Source: Flavobacteriales bacterium (GTDB lineage Bacteria > Bacteroidota > Bacteroidia > Flavobacteriales_D > Sanyastnellaceae). Taken from it: DNA of 64,000 nucleotides. The position numbers were made by a program, and so were the translations under genes. The first letter of the stretch is position 1, and each line of letters starts with the position of its first letter. The notes beneath the pieces are model-generated. The model did no database searches. It had not been told where the DNA came from and saw only the letters and a list, made by a program, of their open reading frames with translations. Below, piece by piece: positions 16,632 to 25,802 of the stretch. The DNA lies in contig CANIBZ010000002.1 of assembly GCA_947466425.1 (NCBI GenBank), positions 58,840-122,839 on the forward strand. The letters run 5' to 3'.

Positions 16632-17809
16632 TGAAAGAGCTTGTAACACCAAGTGAGGCCTTTCAGAAAATAAGTGAAGTATTTCCTAAAGCAGGAGATG
16701 AAATTGTTTCCTTGCATTTATCAGCCGGAAGAATGTTGGCTGAAGATATTTTTTCAGATCGAGATCAACCGCCGTTTCACAGAGTTATGATGGACGGATA
16801 TGCGTTTCAGTTTTCTGCTTGGGAAAAAGGAATACGAGAATTTTATGTTGAAGGAATTCAAGCGGCTGGAGATGCCCCTTCAACATTGAAAAATGAAAAC
16901 GGATGCATTGAAATCATGACTGGAGCAGTGCTACCGAATGATTGTTCGGTTGTGATTCAATATGAAAAATCAATTCGGACAAATGATCTTGTTCAATTTC
17001 AAATTGAAGAAGCGAAGCATTTTCAAAACATACACGCCAAAGGATTCGATCAAAAAAAAGGCGATAAAATTTTGATGGAAGGATCTTCCATTGGTCCTTT
17101 GGAAATAGCCGCGTTAGCTTCTGTTGGAAAGGCAAAGGTGAAAGTGTTCAAAAAGTTTTCCGTGGCCATTGTGTCTACAGGAAACGAATTGGTGGAAGTT
17201 CATGAAACGCCCGCCGATTATGAAATTCGTTCAAGCAATTTGGAAATGTTACAAGCGTTGTTGTCTCCACATTCCAGTCTTGTGAGTGTCTTTAGATTGT
17301 CTGATGACGAGCAAGAGACGGCGCATTTCATTCAGCATGAATTAGAAAATTTCGACATCGTTTGTTTTTCAGGAGGAGTGTCGAAAGGGAAATACGATTT
17401 TGTGGCGCAGGCATTAGAAGCAAACGGCGTTCAAAAGCATTTTCACGGAGTGAAGCAACGTCCGGGTAAACCGTTCTTCTTCGGAAGTAAAAAAAACGTT
17501 ATGGTCTTTGCCTTTCCAGGCAATCCCATTTCAGTGCTGCATTGCGCAACGCGCTACTTGCTTCCGCATTTAAGAAATCATTCTGTAGAAAATGTTAGGT
17601 GCATTTCAACCTACACGAATTCAGCTGATTTAACGGTGTATATTCCCGCGTTCATTTCAACCAACAACCAAGGAAATAGAATCGCATCGATTGTTCGTCA
17701 GAATGGATCAGGTGATTACATGGGAGCCTTGGGGGCAAACGGATTTATGGAAGTTCTTCCGAATACGGAAGTGAAAGAAAACGAAGTGGTTTCGTTTTAC
17801 AAATTCTAA
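16631..17809 (+). CDS. moeA: Molybdopterin molybdotransferase
   Basis: 392 residues from the ATG at 16631, which overlaps the stop of the preceding gene (TAATG). It inserts molybdate into adenylated molybdopterin. Motifs seen: DRDQPPFHRVMMDGYAF near the N-terminus, EIMTGAVLP, IVSTGNELV, EIRSSNLEML, FSGGVSKGKYDF and FAFPGNPISVLHC. The C-terminal domain IV is present. Its stop overlaps that of the convergent moaA gene by 4 bp. moaA, moeA and fdhD are in the window but the other cofactor genes and any molybdoenzyme are not. Confidence 0.95.
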   Translation: MKELVTPSEAFQKISEVFPKAGDEIVSLHLSAGRMLAEDIFSDRDQPPFHRVMMDGYAFQFSAWEKGIREFYVEGIQAAGDAPSTLKNENGCIEIMTGAVLPNDCSVVIQYEKSIRTNDLVQFQIEEAKHFQNIHAKGFDQKKGDKILMEGSSIGPLEIAALASVGKAKVKVFKKFSVAIVSTGNELVEVHETPADYEIRSSNLEMLQALLSPHSSLVSVFRLSDDEQETAHFIQHELENFDIVCFSGGVSKGKYDFVAQALEANGVQKHFHGVKQRPGKPFFFGSKKNVMVFAFPGNPISVLHCATRYLLPHLRNHSVENVRCISTYTNSADLTVYIPAFISTNNQGNRIASIVRQNGSGDYMGALGANGFMEVLPNTEVKENEVVSFYKF

Positions 17810-18786
17810 CCTCCAACCGAGGCCATACTCTGAAAGTTTTTCGTCACTTGCATTTCTTCTGCAGCAAATCCATCTTTCGGTTTGGTTAAACAAGCAGCTT
17901 CCAACGCATGCTGAATTTCTTCATTCGTTTTTCCTTCACGCAACAACGTGCGCAGTAGGAGTGAAGGAGGGGCGTACAAACAAGATTTCACAAATCCTTC
18001 CGGAGTAATGCGAATGCGATTGCATGTTCCGCAGAACGTTCTGCTGTAGGCCGCAATAATCCCAACTTGCCCAACGTGTCCGTCTATGGTGTAATTCTGC
18101 GCGGTGGCTCCAGATTCAAAAGGAACTGGAGTTAAGGAAGGAAAGTGCTGCGCTAGTTCTTGCTCTAATTTTTTCCAATTCCACTTCACCGCATGGTGAT
18201 ATTCCTTTCCGTTGAATGGCATTTCCTCAATGAATCGCACACGAACATCTTTGTCTTTCGTTAGCTGTGTAAGTTCAAGAATATCTTCTTCGTTGTGGTG
18301 TTCAAGAATAACAGCGTTAATGCTCGTTTTTATTTTATGTTGAAGAAGTTGTTCAAGCGTTTGCTGAACCTTGTGCACTTCATTGCGTTTGGTCATGGCA
18401 TGAAAACGCTCGGCATTCAGAGAATCAATACTCAGGTTAACGCCGTTCCAAGGCAGTTGAAAAAACAGCTCTGAATTTTTCTCGTTGAAGGTTCCATTCG
18501 TAGTTATGCTTATGGAATGAAAGGCTTTCATTTGAAAGGCGTGTTCTGCAATTTCAAAGAAGTCTCCGCGTGAAGTGGGCTCTCCGCCTGTAAAACGAAT
18601 TTTTGTAATTCCGCTTGAGGCCAGCACTTCCAACATTTTTTTCCATTCGGAAGTGGAAAGCAATTGCGCGTTTTTCAACCACTTCAATCCTTCTTCAGGC
18701 ATACAATACGTGCAACGCAGATTACACTTGTCTGTAACAGCAAGGCGCGCATAGGTAAGTGTTCTTCCGAAGGAATCGTTCAACAT
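17806..18786 (-). CDS. moaA: GTP 3',8-cyclase
   Basis: 326 residues, radical-SAM enzyme for the first step of molybdenum cofactor synthesis. N-terminal 4Fe-4S cluster cysteines C21, C25, C28 (CNLRCTYC), the FTGGEP motif, the C-terminal cluster motif FCGTCNRIRITPEGFVKSC, and the C-terminal Gly-Gly needed for GTP radical chemistry (ending ASVGG) are all present, so the enzyme should be functional. Confidence 0.96.
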   Translation of the reverse strand: MLNDSFGRTLTYARLAVTDKCNLRCTYCMPEEGLKWLKNAQLLSTSEWKKMLEVLASSGITKIRFTGGEPTSRGDFFEIAEHAFQMKAFHSISITTNGTFNEKNSELFFQLPWNGVNLSIDSLNAERFHAMTKRNEVHKVQQTLEQLLQHKIKTSINAVILEHHNEEDILELTQLTKDKDVRVRFIEEMPFNGKEYHHAVKWNWKKLEQELAQHFPSLTPVPFESGATAQNYTIDGHVGQVGIIAAYSRTFCGTCNRIRITPEGFVKSCLYAPPSLLLRTLLREGKTNEEIQHALEAACLTKPKDGFAAEEMQVTKNFQSMASVGG

Positions 18787-18795
18787 GAAAAAAAA

Positions 18796-19125
18796 TTAAG
18801 CTTGAAATCCGTTTCGAAAGTAAGCCAAATCTTTTTCAACCGAGATTAATAACATCTTCCCGTCAATGGTAAACTCTTTGTGCCACGATTCTTTGTTTGA
18901 AGAAAGGAAGGTCTGCATTTCGAAATCAGGGATATGCAGTTCCACTTCAGGAGCGTTCCAAATCATTTCGCTGTTCTGATCTTTTGAAGGGAAAATGCGA
19001 AACGTGAGTTCCACGCCGTGAAAGATAATACAGCTCACTTCTACAGGTTTGCTTTTCTTGAGAAGTTCGGCTTCTTTTTCTGTGATTCGAAAGCGAAGTG
19101 AATTTTGTTTGATTCGAACTTTCAT
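18796..19125 (-). CDS. Small uncharacterised protein (DUF7009-like)
   Basis: 109 residues, starting MKVRIKQNSLRFRITEKEAE. It resembles a group of Bacteroidota proteins of ~100-120 residues that begin MKIRIKxNSIRxRLT; I connect it to DUF7009 only tentatively. No membrane segment or metal motif. Its ATG overlaps the stop of the upstream oxygenase gene by 4 bp, and moaA follows 9 bp downstream, so the three are co-transcribed. Confidence 0.6.
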   Translation of the reverse strand: MKVRIKQNSLRFRITEKEAELLKKSKPVEVSCIIFHGVELTFRIFPSKDQNSEMIWNAPEVELHIPDFEMQTFLSSNKESWHKEFTIDGKMLLISVEKDLAYFRNGFQA

Positions 19126-20075
19126 TTCAATCCAATTTCCGCTAGGCGTTGATTCAAGAAATCTTCAGCTGTAATAGGAGGGTATTGAGCGTGCTCGCCT
19201 TCTTTTATGCAAGAAGGAAGACAATCTAATTTCATTTCATTTCTTGGGTGAAGGAAAAATGGAATGCTGAATCTTGGCGTGTCCCATTTTTCTTTTGGCG
19301 GATTGACCACCCGATGCGTTGTGCTTTTCAACCGATTGTTCGTTAAACGTTCAAGCATGTCGCCCACGTTCACCACAATGTGATCTGGCAACGCCGTAAC
19401 AGCCACCCATTCGTTTTGTTTGTTCAGCACTTCCAGTCCGTCTGCACTAGCACCAATAAGCAGTGTAATTAAATTAATGTCTTCATGCTGACCCGCGCGA
19501 ACAGCGTCTTTCGGTTCTGAAGTAATGGGTGGGTAATGAATAGGACGAAGGATGCTGTTGCCTTCATGAATATGAGCGTCGAACCAATTCTCTTCCAATC
19601 CCAGATGAAGAGCAATAGCTCTTAACATGAATCGGCCTGTATTTTCAAGGCCTTTGTACGCTTCCAATCCAATGCTTAAGAATTCAGGTAGTTCGTCGAC
19701 AGGAATGTTATCGGGATAAATGTCTTTGTTTCCTTCGTTAACAATTTGACCAAAGTGCCAGAACTCTTTCAGGTCTCCGGCATTGGAATCTTTCGCATGT
19801 TCTTTTCCGAAGCTCGTGTAACCGCGCTGTCCAGCTAATTCCTTGCGCTCGTATTTCAATTTCACGTCGAGAGGAAGAGTGAAAAATTCTTGCACCGATT
19901 GGTACAGTTGTGAAATGATTTGGTCGTTGATTAAAGAATTTTTGACAGCAACAAATCCTATTTCTTCGTAGGCATGGCCAAGGGTATTTACAAACTGCTG
20001 TTTCTCTTCGGCAGTGCCGTTTAAAAATAAGGCTAGATCCACTGAAGGAATGCCCATGGGTAGTTCATTCGACAT
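19122..20075 (-). CDS. 2-oxoglutarate/Fe(II)-dependent oxygenase, isopenicillin-N-synthase family
   Basis: 317 residues. N-terminal DIOX_N-like part (IPSVDLALFL, GFVAVKNSLI, LKYERKELAGQRGY) and the catalytic double-stranded beta-helix with HxD (GQHEDINLITLLIG), the distal His in STTHRVVNP, and the Arg-x-Ser 2OG-binding motif (PRFSIPFFLHP). Typical of the plant-like 2OG oxygenase family; substrate unknown. First gene of a likely operon with the small DUF7009-like gene and moaA. Confidence 0.88.
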   Translation of the reverse strand: MSNELPMGIPSVDLALFLNGTAEEKQQFVNTLGHAYEEIGFVAVKNSLINDQIISQLYQSVQEFFTLPLDVKLKYERKELAGQRGYTSFGKEHAKDSNAGDLKEFWHFGQIVNEGNKDIYPDNIPVDELPEFLSIGLEAYKGLENTGRFMLRAIALHLGLEENWFDAHIHEGNSILRPIHYPPITSEPKDAVRAGQHEDINLITLLIGASADGLEVLNKQNEWVAVTALPDHIVVNVGDMLERLTNNRLKSTTHRVVNPPKEKWDTPRFSIPFFLHPRNEMKLDCLPSCIKEGEHAQYPPITAEDFLNQRLAEIGLK

Positions 20076-20131
20076 AACAAGGTATTTCTACAAATCTAAC
20101 TGCAGAAGTCTTGTTAAAAAACGTCTTTTGA

Positions 20132-20305
20132 TTAGATTTCGAACGAGAGGCCGTTGATAGAAATTAGGCGTTGAATTGGAATGCGTTGATTGCACTCCGT
20201 GTAAATAATCTCTTCTTGTTTCTCTTTCTTAAGATCAACAATCTTAGTAATTAATTCTTGCATTTTTCCGTCTAACAAGAATTGGATTTTTACTTTTTTG
20301 AACAT
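20132..20305 (-). CDS. Small hypothetical protein, 57 residues
   Basis: A short frame in the gap between the oxygenase gene and lgt, opening with ATG at 20305 and closing with TAA at 20132. The product begins MFKKVKIQFLLDGKMQELI and ends LISINGLSFEI: an amphipathic, lysine-rich beginning and a hydrophobic beta-like end. Composition looks protein-like and the start MFKK is typical, but no family is recognised. It is the only coding candidate in this ~370-bp gap. Confidence 0.5.
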   Translation of the reverse strand: MFKKVKIQFLLDGKMQELITKIVDLKKEKQEEIIYTECNQRIPIQRLISINGLSFEI

Positions 20306-20431
20306 GGCTGTTTTGTTTTTACAAACTAACTCGTCTTAGATGAAGGCAGCATGAATTTCATATTACCAAATCTTGAAGAGTAGTCGATAGATAATGTCTA
20401 TTTATTGCTCAATTGCTTTACATTCCCTTAT

Positions 20432-20439
20432 TATCTTCG
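20432..20439 (+). promoter_or_regulatory. Promoter -7 element adjoining the lgt start codon
   Basis: TATCTTCG ends 4 nt before the ATG at 20444. It argues for this ATG rather than the TTG at 20405 and for a transcript with almost no leader. Confidence 0.45.
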
Positions 20440-20443
20440 CCAC

Positions 20444-21649
20444 ATGTATCCTACTTTATATCATGTCTTTTACGATTGGTTCGGTGTTGAATGGTCTTGG
20501 GCCAAAATGTTGAATAGCTTCGGGTTCTTTGTTGCGCTTGCTTTTATAGCCGCCAGTTACACGTTAACCTTGGAATTGAAAAGAAAAGAGTCACTTGGTT
20601 TAATCAAAGGTGGTGTTCGAAAAGTAATTGTTGGAGGTGCGCCGAATATGATGGACATCTTCTTCTCCGGATTAATGGGATTTATTCTCGGTTGGAAAGT
20701 AATTTACTTGTTGTTGAATAGCGCTCGCTTGTTCAACGGCGTAAATTCTCCACAACATATAATCTTTTCAAAAAGCGGTTATCCTTTATTGGGTTTGCTT
20801 GTGGGTGGCGGTTATGCCTATTACCGCTATTACACAGAGAAGAAAAAACAATTGCCTCAACCCGAAGAGAAAATGGAAACATTTTCCGCTGGAGAATACA
20901 CGGGTACCATTACTTTCCTTGCGGCTATTGGTGGATTGGCTGGAGCGAAGTTGTTTCATTTGTTCGAGAATCCTGCTGAACTAAGAGAGTTCTTTACTCA
21001 CCCATCACTGGAAAGTTTCATTAGTGGATTAACGGTATACGGTGGATTAATCATGGGGGCGATCGTGGTTTTGACATTCGCGAAAATGAAGAAGATTCCG
21101 ATGTTGGTTTTGTCCGACGCGGCTACCCCGGGAATGATATTGGCCTATGGAATTGGCCGCATGGGGTGTCACACAAGTGGAGATGGGGACTGGGGAATTG
21201 AAAACCTAAGTCCAAAACCCGGATGGCTTTCTTGGTTGCCCGATTGGGCTTGGTCATACGACTATCCGAATAACGTGAATAGAGTGGGTGAGTTTATGAC
21301 TTCCGATCAATATGCAGGCTACGGAACGCACTTGGTTCCTGGAGTATTTCCAACACCGCTGTATGAAATAGTAGCTGCTGTAGCCATATTCATTTTGTTG
21401 TGGTCTATTCGTAAACGCGTGAAGGCTGCAGGTGTAATCACTGCGCTCTATCTAATTTTTAACGGACTTGAAAGATTCTTTATTGAAAAGATTCGAGTGA
21501 ACAATAAATTCGATTTCCTTGGAGTTCAGGCTACACAGGCAGAAATTATTGCTGTATTGTTTATGATAGGAGGATTCATTTTGCTTTATTTTTCTTTAAG
21601 AAAGAAAAAAGTTGACTCGGGCTCATTCGCTTCGAAAACAACGGATTAA
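20444..21649 (+). CDS. lgt: Prolipoprotein diacylglyceryl transferase
   Basis: 401 residues, about 100 more than E. coli Lgt, as is usual in Bacteroidota. It moves diacylglycerol from phosphatidylglycerol to the lipobox Cys of prelipoproteins in the inner membrane. The signature region GIGRMGCHTSGDGDWG carries the catalytic Arg; at least six membrane helices are visible. The start at 20444 begins MYPTLYHVFYDWFG; the TTG at 20405 would add a non-conserved leader. Lipoproteins with clear lipoboxes occur in this window (33909, 38246). Confidence 0.93.
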   Translation: MYPTLYHVFYDWFGVEWSWAKMLNSFGFFVALAFIAASYTLTLELKRKESLGLIKGGVRKVIVGGAPNMMDIFFSGLMGFILGWKVIYLLLNSARLFNGVNSPQHIIFSKSGYPLLGLLVGGGYAYYRYYTEKKKQLPQPEEKMETFSAGEYTGTITFLAAIGGLAGAKLFHLFENPAELREFFTHPSLESFISGLTVYGGLIMGAIVVLTFAKMKKIPMLVLSDAATPGMILAYGIGRMGCHTSGDGDWGIENLSPKPGWLSWLPDWAWSYDYPNNVNRVGEFMTSDQYAGYGTHLVPGVFPTPLYEIVAAVAIFILLWSIRKRVKAAGVITALYLIFNGLERFFIEKIRVNNKFDFLGVQATQAEIIAVLFMIGGFILLYFSLRKKKVDSGSFASKTTD

Positions 21650-21682
21650 TGAACTAATGTGAATGAAAAGATCATTTTTTTC

Positions 21683-21714
21683 TTGATATTCACAGAAAGT
21701 TAGTGTTACATTTG
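21683..21714 (+). promoter_or_regulatory. Promoter of trxA
   Basis: TTG (21683-21685), 21-nt spacer, TACATTTG (21707-21714): an exact Bacteroidota-type promoter. The transcript should start near 21720, leaving a ~50-nt leader. Confidence 0.75.
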
Positions 21715-21768
21715 TGCCCCGTTTCAGATTTGAAACAGAACATTTAAGAAACATAAAAACTTACAGAT

Positions 21769-22089
21769 ATGGCAGTTGAAATTACAGACACAAACTACAG
21801 TGAATTGGTTGATGGTTCAGAAAAGGTAGTGATGATAGATTTTTGGGCGGAATGGTGTGGTCCATGTAAATTGGTAGGTCCTATAGTTGACGAATTATAC
21901 TCTGAGTACGAAGGCCGCGCGGTAATAGGTAAAGTTAACGTAGATAACAATCCAGAGATCAGTGCGAAATTTGGAATTAGAAATATCCCTACAATTATTT
22001 TCGTGAAGAATGGAGAAGTTGTAGACAAGAGCGTAGGTGCTGTTCCAAAGAACGTACTAACTGAAAAGCTTGATGCTATACTTGTATAG
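21769..22089 (+). CDS. trxA: Thioredoxin
   Basis: 106 residues, standard length. Active site W29-C30-G31-P32-C33-K34, cis-Pro in RNIPTI and the GAVPK end are present. Cytoplasmic disulfide reductase that serves ribonucleotide reductase, methionine sulfoxide reductases and others. Single-gene unit: its own promoter (21683-21714) and a strong terminator (22111-22137) flank it. Confidence 0.97.
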   Translation: MAVEITDTNYSELVDGSEKVVMIDFWAEWCGPCKLVGPIVDELYSEYEGRAVIGKVNVDNNPEISAKFGIRNIPTIIFVKNGEVVDKSVGAVPKNVLTEKLDAILV

Positions 22090-22110
22090 TTTCATTTTTT
22101 TTTTTTTTTG

Positions 22111-22137
22111 AAAGAGGACTTCGGTCCTCTTTTTTTT
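22111..22137 (+). terminator. Terminator of trxA
   Basis: AAAGAGGAC (22111-22119) pairs with GTCCTCTTT (22124-22132) around a TTCG tetraloop, followed by T-run; a run of T also precedes it (22095-22109). Confidence 0.93.
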
Positions 22138-22211
22138 ACTACAAATGTGGTATTGCTCAGGGTAGCGTGTTAGTCTTTCTTTGCAATTGAGAACAAATCT
22201 AAATAGCAGTT

Positions 22212-24395
22212 ATGAGAAAGAGCCTTTATATCGGAATCCTTTGTGTAATGCCACTTTCGGCCTTCAGTCAAAAAGACACGTTGCCAAAATATACGACCCA
22301 ATACATTGAGATTAAAGAAGCCGTTTTAGATGAAACAGGGAATCTTCCTGCGATAGATGGAGTAAGAATTTATGGAGGAAAGAAGTCGGCTTTCATTTCG
22401 CCAGAGAAATTAAACATAGACTTGTCCTCAAATAACTCTCGTCAGCTCTTCGGCCGAATTCCGGGTATTATGGTATGGGAAAGTGATGGAAGTGGCATTC
22501 AAACTGGAATTGCAACCCGCGGGTTAAGCCCCAATCGTTCATGGGAATTCAACATGCGTCAGAATGGGTACGACATTGCTTCTGATGTTTTCGGTTATCC
22601 AGAAGCGTATTACACTCCTCCGGCAGATGCCGTAAAAAGGATTGAAGTGTTAAGAGGGGCGAGTAGTCTTCAATACGGACCTCAATTCGGAGGTATGATT
22701 AACTATGTTTTTGATTCTGCTCCTGCAACTGACGGCAGCGAGACGAAGATTCGTCAGACATTCGGGTCTTATGGTCTATTCAACAATTTCATTAGCACAG
22801 GACTTCGTAAGAATAAATTCTCTTTTTACTCTTTTTACCACAGACGTTCTTCAGACGGATGGAGAGAGAACAGCGCGTATCATACGCAGACGGGTTTCAT
22901 TTCAGTCGGGTATGATTTTAACGAAAAGGTGAAAGTGAAAGCTGAATATACGCATTCAGATATGTTGAGCCAGCAACCGGGCGGACTCACCGACACTCAG
23001 TTTCAGCAAAATGCACAACAGAGTTTTCGTGCTAGAAATTGGATGAGCATTCCATGGAACATGATGAATGTTCAGTTAGATATTAAGACTTCTGAGAAAT
23101 TTCAACTTGAAATAAAAACCTTTGGGTTGCTTGCCACACGTGGAAGTGTTGGGTTCTTAGATGCTCCTATTACCACGGCAGACAACGTTCTTACCACCAC
23201 GAATGATTATGCTGTTCGCAGAGTAGACAGCGACAGTTACCAAAACATTGGAACCGAATTGCGCGGGAAGTATGTGTTTAGTCTATTTGGAAATGAACAG
23301 ACGCTTGCCTTCGGTGCTCGCGCTTATCAGGCGAAGACGTTCCGTCATCAAAAGGGTAATGGCACTACCGGATTCGATTTCAACATGGAATTAGATTCGT
23401 TGGGATACAAAGTGAATTACGTTTTCGGGACGAAGAACTACGCGCTTTTTGCAGAGCAGGCGATGTATGTAGGAAAGCGTTTGTTGCTGGTTCCTGGTGT
23501 TCGCTTCGAACAAATCACTGCTACAGGCAGCGGAACAGTGAATTACAACAGCGGAGTTATTCCGTTACAAGAACGAACGGTTTCGAAGGTATTGGCAGGA
23601 ATGGGAGCAGAATTCCATTTGAATGACGACAATGAAATATACGCCAATGCTTCTCAGGCCTTTCGTCCCATGACCTTCTCTGAGCTAACTCCAGCTGCAA
23701 CAACAGATGTTGTAGATCCAAACTTGAAAGACAGCGAGTCATTGAACATAGACTTTGGTGTTCGCGGTGCTTGGAAGAATTATGTGCACTACGACGCGAG
23801 CGTTTATCAAATTAATATTCAAGATCGAATTGGAACTTACACCGAAAGCAGTATTCGACATGTAACCAACATAGGCTCCTCGTTGTCGAAAGGGGTAGAG
23901 GTTTATGTTGAATTGAATGTGTTGAATAATTTCAAACAAGGAAAATTTGGAAGCGTTCAACCGTTTACATCCATAGCATACAACGAAGCGACTTATACCA
24001 GTTGGAATGATCCTACAATTGTTGCAGGATCTTCTTCCGACCGAACAAATAAAACAGTTGAGAATGCGCCACGCCGAATTCAACGTTATGGTTTGACCTA
24101 TAAACTGAAAGGATTCAGTGCAACTTACCAGTTGAATAAAGTAAGTGAGGCGTTTGCAGATGCAACGAATTCAATTGCCCCTTCTGCTGATGCCAAATCA
24201 GGGCTTATTCCCGCTTATCAAGTCAGTGACTTAAGTTTCGCATTCAGCGGTAAAGAGAATTACAGCCTTCAGATGGGAGTGAACAACCTCTTCAACGAAA
24301 GTTATTTCACAAGAAGGGCCGGAGGTTACCCCGGCCCTGGATTGTTACCCGCGAATGGAAGAACGATTTACTTCACCTTCGGGATTAAGATTTAA
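22212..24395 (+). CDS. TonB-dependent outer-membrane receptor, FecA-like
   Basis: 727 residues with a signal peptide (1-19, ending AFSQ). No carboxypeptidase-regulatory domain; the plug (about 60-180) has RGLSPNRSWEFNMRQNGYDI and VKRIEVLRGASSLQYGPQFGG, closest in style to ferric citrate-type receptors. The C-terminal barrel ends in an aromatic-rich strand (TIYFTFGIKI). It should import a chelated metal or other ligand with TonB-ExbB-ExbD energy. No FecR/FecI pair or ABC importer is adjacent, so the ligand is a guess. Confidence 0.88.
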   Translation: MRKSLYIGILCVMPLSAFSQKDTLPKYTTQYIEIKEAVLDETGNLPAIDGVRIYGGKKSAFISPEKLNIDLSSNNSRQLFGRIPGIMVWESDGSGIQTGIATRGLSPNRSWEFNMRQNGYDIASDVFGYPEAYYTPPADAVKRIEVLRGASSLQYGPQFGGMINYVFDSAPATDGSETKIRQTFGSYGLFNNFISTGLRKNKFSFYSFYHRRSSDGWRENSAYHTQTGFISVGYDFNEKVKVKAEYTHSDMLSQQPGGLTDTQFQQNAQQSFRARNWMSIPWNMMNVQLDIKTSEKFQLEIKTFGLLATRGSVGFLDAPITTADNVLTTTNDYAVRRVDSDSYQNIGTELRGKYVFSLFGNEQTLAFGARAYQAKTFRHQKGNGTTGFDFNMELDSLGYKVNYVFGTKNYALFAEQAMYVGKRLLLVPGVRFEQITATGSGTVNYNSGVIPLQERTVSKVLAGMGAEFHLNDDNEIYANASQAFRPMTFSELTPAATTDVVDPNLKDSESLNIDFGVRGAWKNYVHYDASVYQINIQDRIGTYTESSIRHVTNIGSSLSKGVEVYVELNVLNNFKQGKFGSVQPFTSIAYNEATYTSWNDPTIVAGSSSDRTNKTVENAPRRIQRYGLTYKLKGFSATYQLNKVSEAFADATNSIAPSADAKSGLIPAYQVSDLSFAFSGKENYSLQMGVNNLFNESYFTRRAGGYPGPGLLPANGRTIYFTFGIKI

Positions 24396-24397
24396 TC

Positions 24398-24931
24398 TTA
24401 AACTTGTTTGATCATTTGAACGTTCAACGCTAATTTGATTACTTCGTCAAGAACGATAGAACCATCTTCGCTAGTCGCGTTCCAGGTTAATCCGAATTCG
24501 CTTCTGTTTAAAGAACCCGTGATTTCAAATCCTGATTTCACTTGTCCCCATGGATCAACCACAGTTCCAGTAAATTCGACATTCATAGAAACTTCTTTCT
24601 CAACTCCGTGCATGTTGAACATACCTTTCATTGTATATAAACCATCTCCAGTCTTGTTGAAAGAAGTCGACTTAAAGTTAATTTTTGGGAATTGTGCTGC
24701 GTTGAAAAACTCTTCGCCTTTCAAGTGACCGTCGCGCTGTTCGTTACGCGTGCTTACTGAATCGATGTCAGCTTCAAAAGAAATTTCAGCATCTGAAAAG
24801 TCAGTAGCATCTGCAGCCATAGTTGCAGTGTAAGAGTTGAAGATTCCGTTTACGTTGGTAATCATCATGTGACGAACTTTGAACCCAATTTCACTGTGGG
24901 CACCGTCGATATTCCAAATTTGTTTGCTCAT
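24398..24931 (-). CDS. YceI-family protein
   Basis: 177 residues. The YceI lipocalin-like beta-barrel is recognisable from WNIDGAHSEIGFKVRHMMI, the FDADISV-like strand ISFEADIDSVSTRNEQRD, HLKGEEFFNAAQFPKINF and the NRSEFGLTWN end. The family binds long isoprenoid or fatty ligands. There is no signal peptide, so unlike E. coli YceI this copy is predicted cytoplasmic, as is common in Bacteroidota. TAAATTCG lies 16 nt before the ATG. Confidence 0.9.
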   Translation of the reverse strand: MSKQIWNIDGAHSEIGFKVRHMMITNVNGIFNSYTATMAADATDFSDAEISFEADIDSVSTRNEQRDGHLKGEEFFNAAQFPKINFKSTSFNKTGDGLYTMKGMFNMHGVEKEVSMNVEFTGTVVDPWGQVKSGFEITGSLNRSEFGLTWNATSEDGSIVLDEVIKLALNVQMIKQV

Positions 24932-25004
24932 GTTATTTATTTTTTTCGAATTTAATATATTTCAGTTTGAAGTTTGCGAGTTTACAATAAAATAATGTGG
25001 GGTT

Positions 25005-25757
25005 TTACAATGTTGAGTTGAGAAGTCTTCCCGATTCAACTAATTTTTTTAGTAGAGGAGAGCGACGCATGGCTTCCAACAAATTCAAATGGCCCACGTG
25101 ATGGGTATCGGTTCCAATGAAATCGACCAAGTCAGCTTCTATTAAACGTTCCGCTATTCGCTTAACACTAGGTCCGTAATGTCCCGTTAGGCAGTTCGTG
25201 TTGATTTGAATAAGAATCCCGCGATCTGCAACATCTTCGTATTTCGAAAAGTTGCCGTGCCAATATTCGTAACGCTCAGGGTGAGCAAGAATGGGCTTGT
25301 ATCCGTTCAATTGCAGATTGAAGACAGCACGCTTGTAATTGATTTGTTCCGTATCGAACGACAATTCAAACAGCACATGTTTATCTCCAAAACTCAGAAT
25401 ATCATCCTTGGCAATCAACTCCTCAAAATGCTCATCTACGTAATACTCAGCTGCGGCTTGAAATTCAATATCAATGCCTCGCAAACGCAATTCAGCTTTA
25501 ACCATAGCTTCCTTCTCGCGAATAATTTCGGTCGTGTTTTTATACATGTCCCAAAAAATATGTGGAGTAGTAATGAGCTTCTTGTAGCCCATGCTGAGCA
25601 ATGCTGAAATCAGCTCAATGGAATTTTCCATGTCCACAGAACCGTCATCTATTCCGGGAAGCAAATGACTGTGCATATCGGCAACAATAGGAGAGAAGCT
25701 TAGCGCTTCATCCAATTGAGGATTTCTTTTTTTGAAGAGATTACCGAATGCCGACAT
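25005..25757 (-). CDS. PHP-type tyrosine-protein phosphatase, CpsB/YwqE-like
   Basis: 250 residues. Metal-binding motifs of the PHP fold are in order: D-M-H-S-H-L-L-P-G-I-D-D-G, TTPHIF, a central E in AAAEYYVDE, HPERYEYW and the final GTDTHH. CpsB/YwqE enzymes dephosphorylate bacterial tyrosine kinases that control capsule or exopolysaccharide export. No Wza/Wzc genes are in the window; standing alone is common for this gene in Flavobacteriales. Confidence 0.9.
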   Translation of the reverse strand: MSAFGNLFKKRNPQLDEALSFSPIVADMHSHLLPGIDDGSVDMENSIELISALLSMGYKKLITTPHIFWDMYKNTTEIIREKEAMVKAELRLRGIDIEFQAAAEYYVDEHFEELIAKDDILSFGDKHVLFELSFDTEQINYKRAVFNLQLNGYKPILAHPERYEYWHGNFSKYEDVADRGILIQINTNCLTGHYGPSVKRIAERLIEADLVDFIGTDTHHVGHLNLLEAMRRSPLLKKLVESGRLLNSTL

Positions 25758-25802
25758 AATTTTTTTCTTGCTTGCTAAGATAACTCAATAGCACGGGTTG
25801 TT

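Noticed and set aside
24385..24401. Terminator between the FecA-like gene and YceI
   Set aside because: TTAAGAT-TTA-ATCTTAA is a perfect 7-bp inverted repeat but AT-rich and without a T-run on either side.
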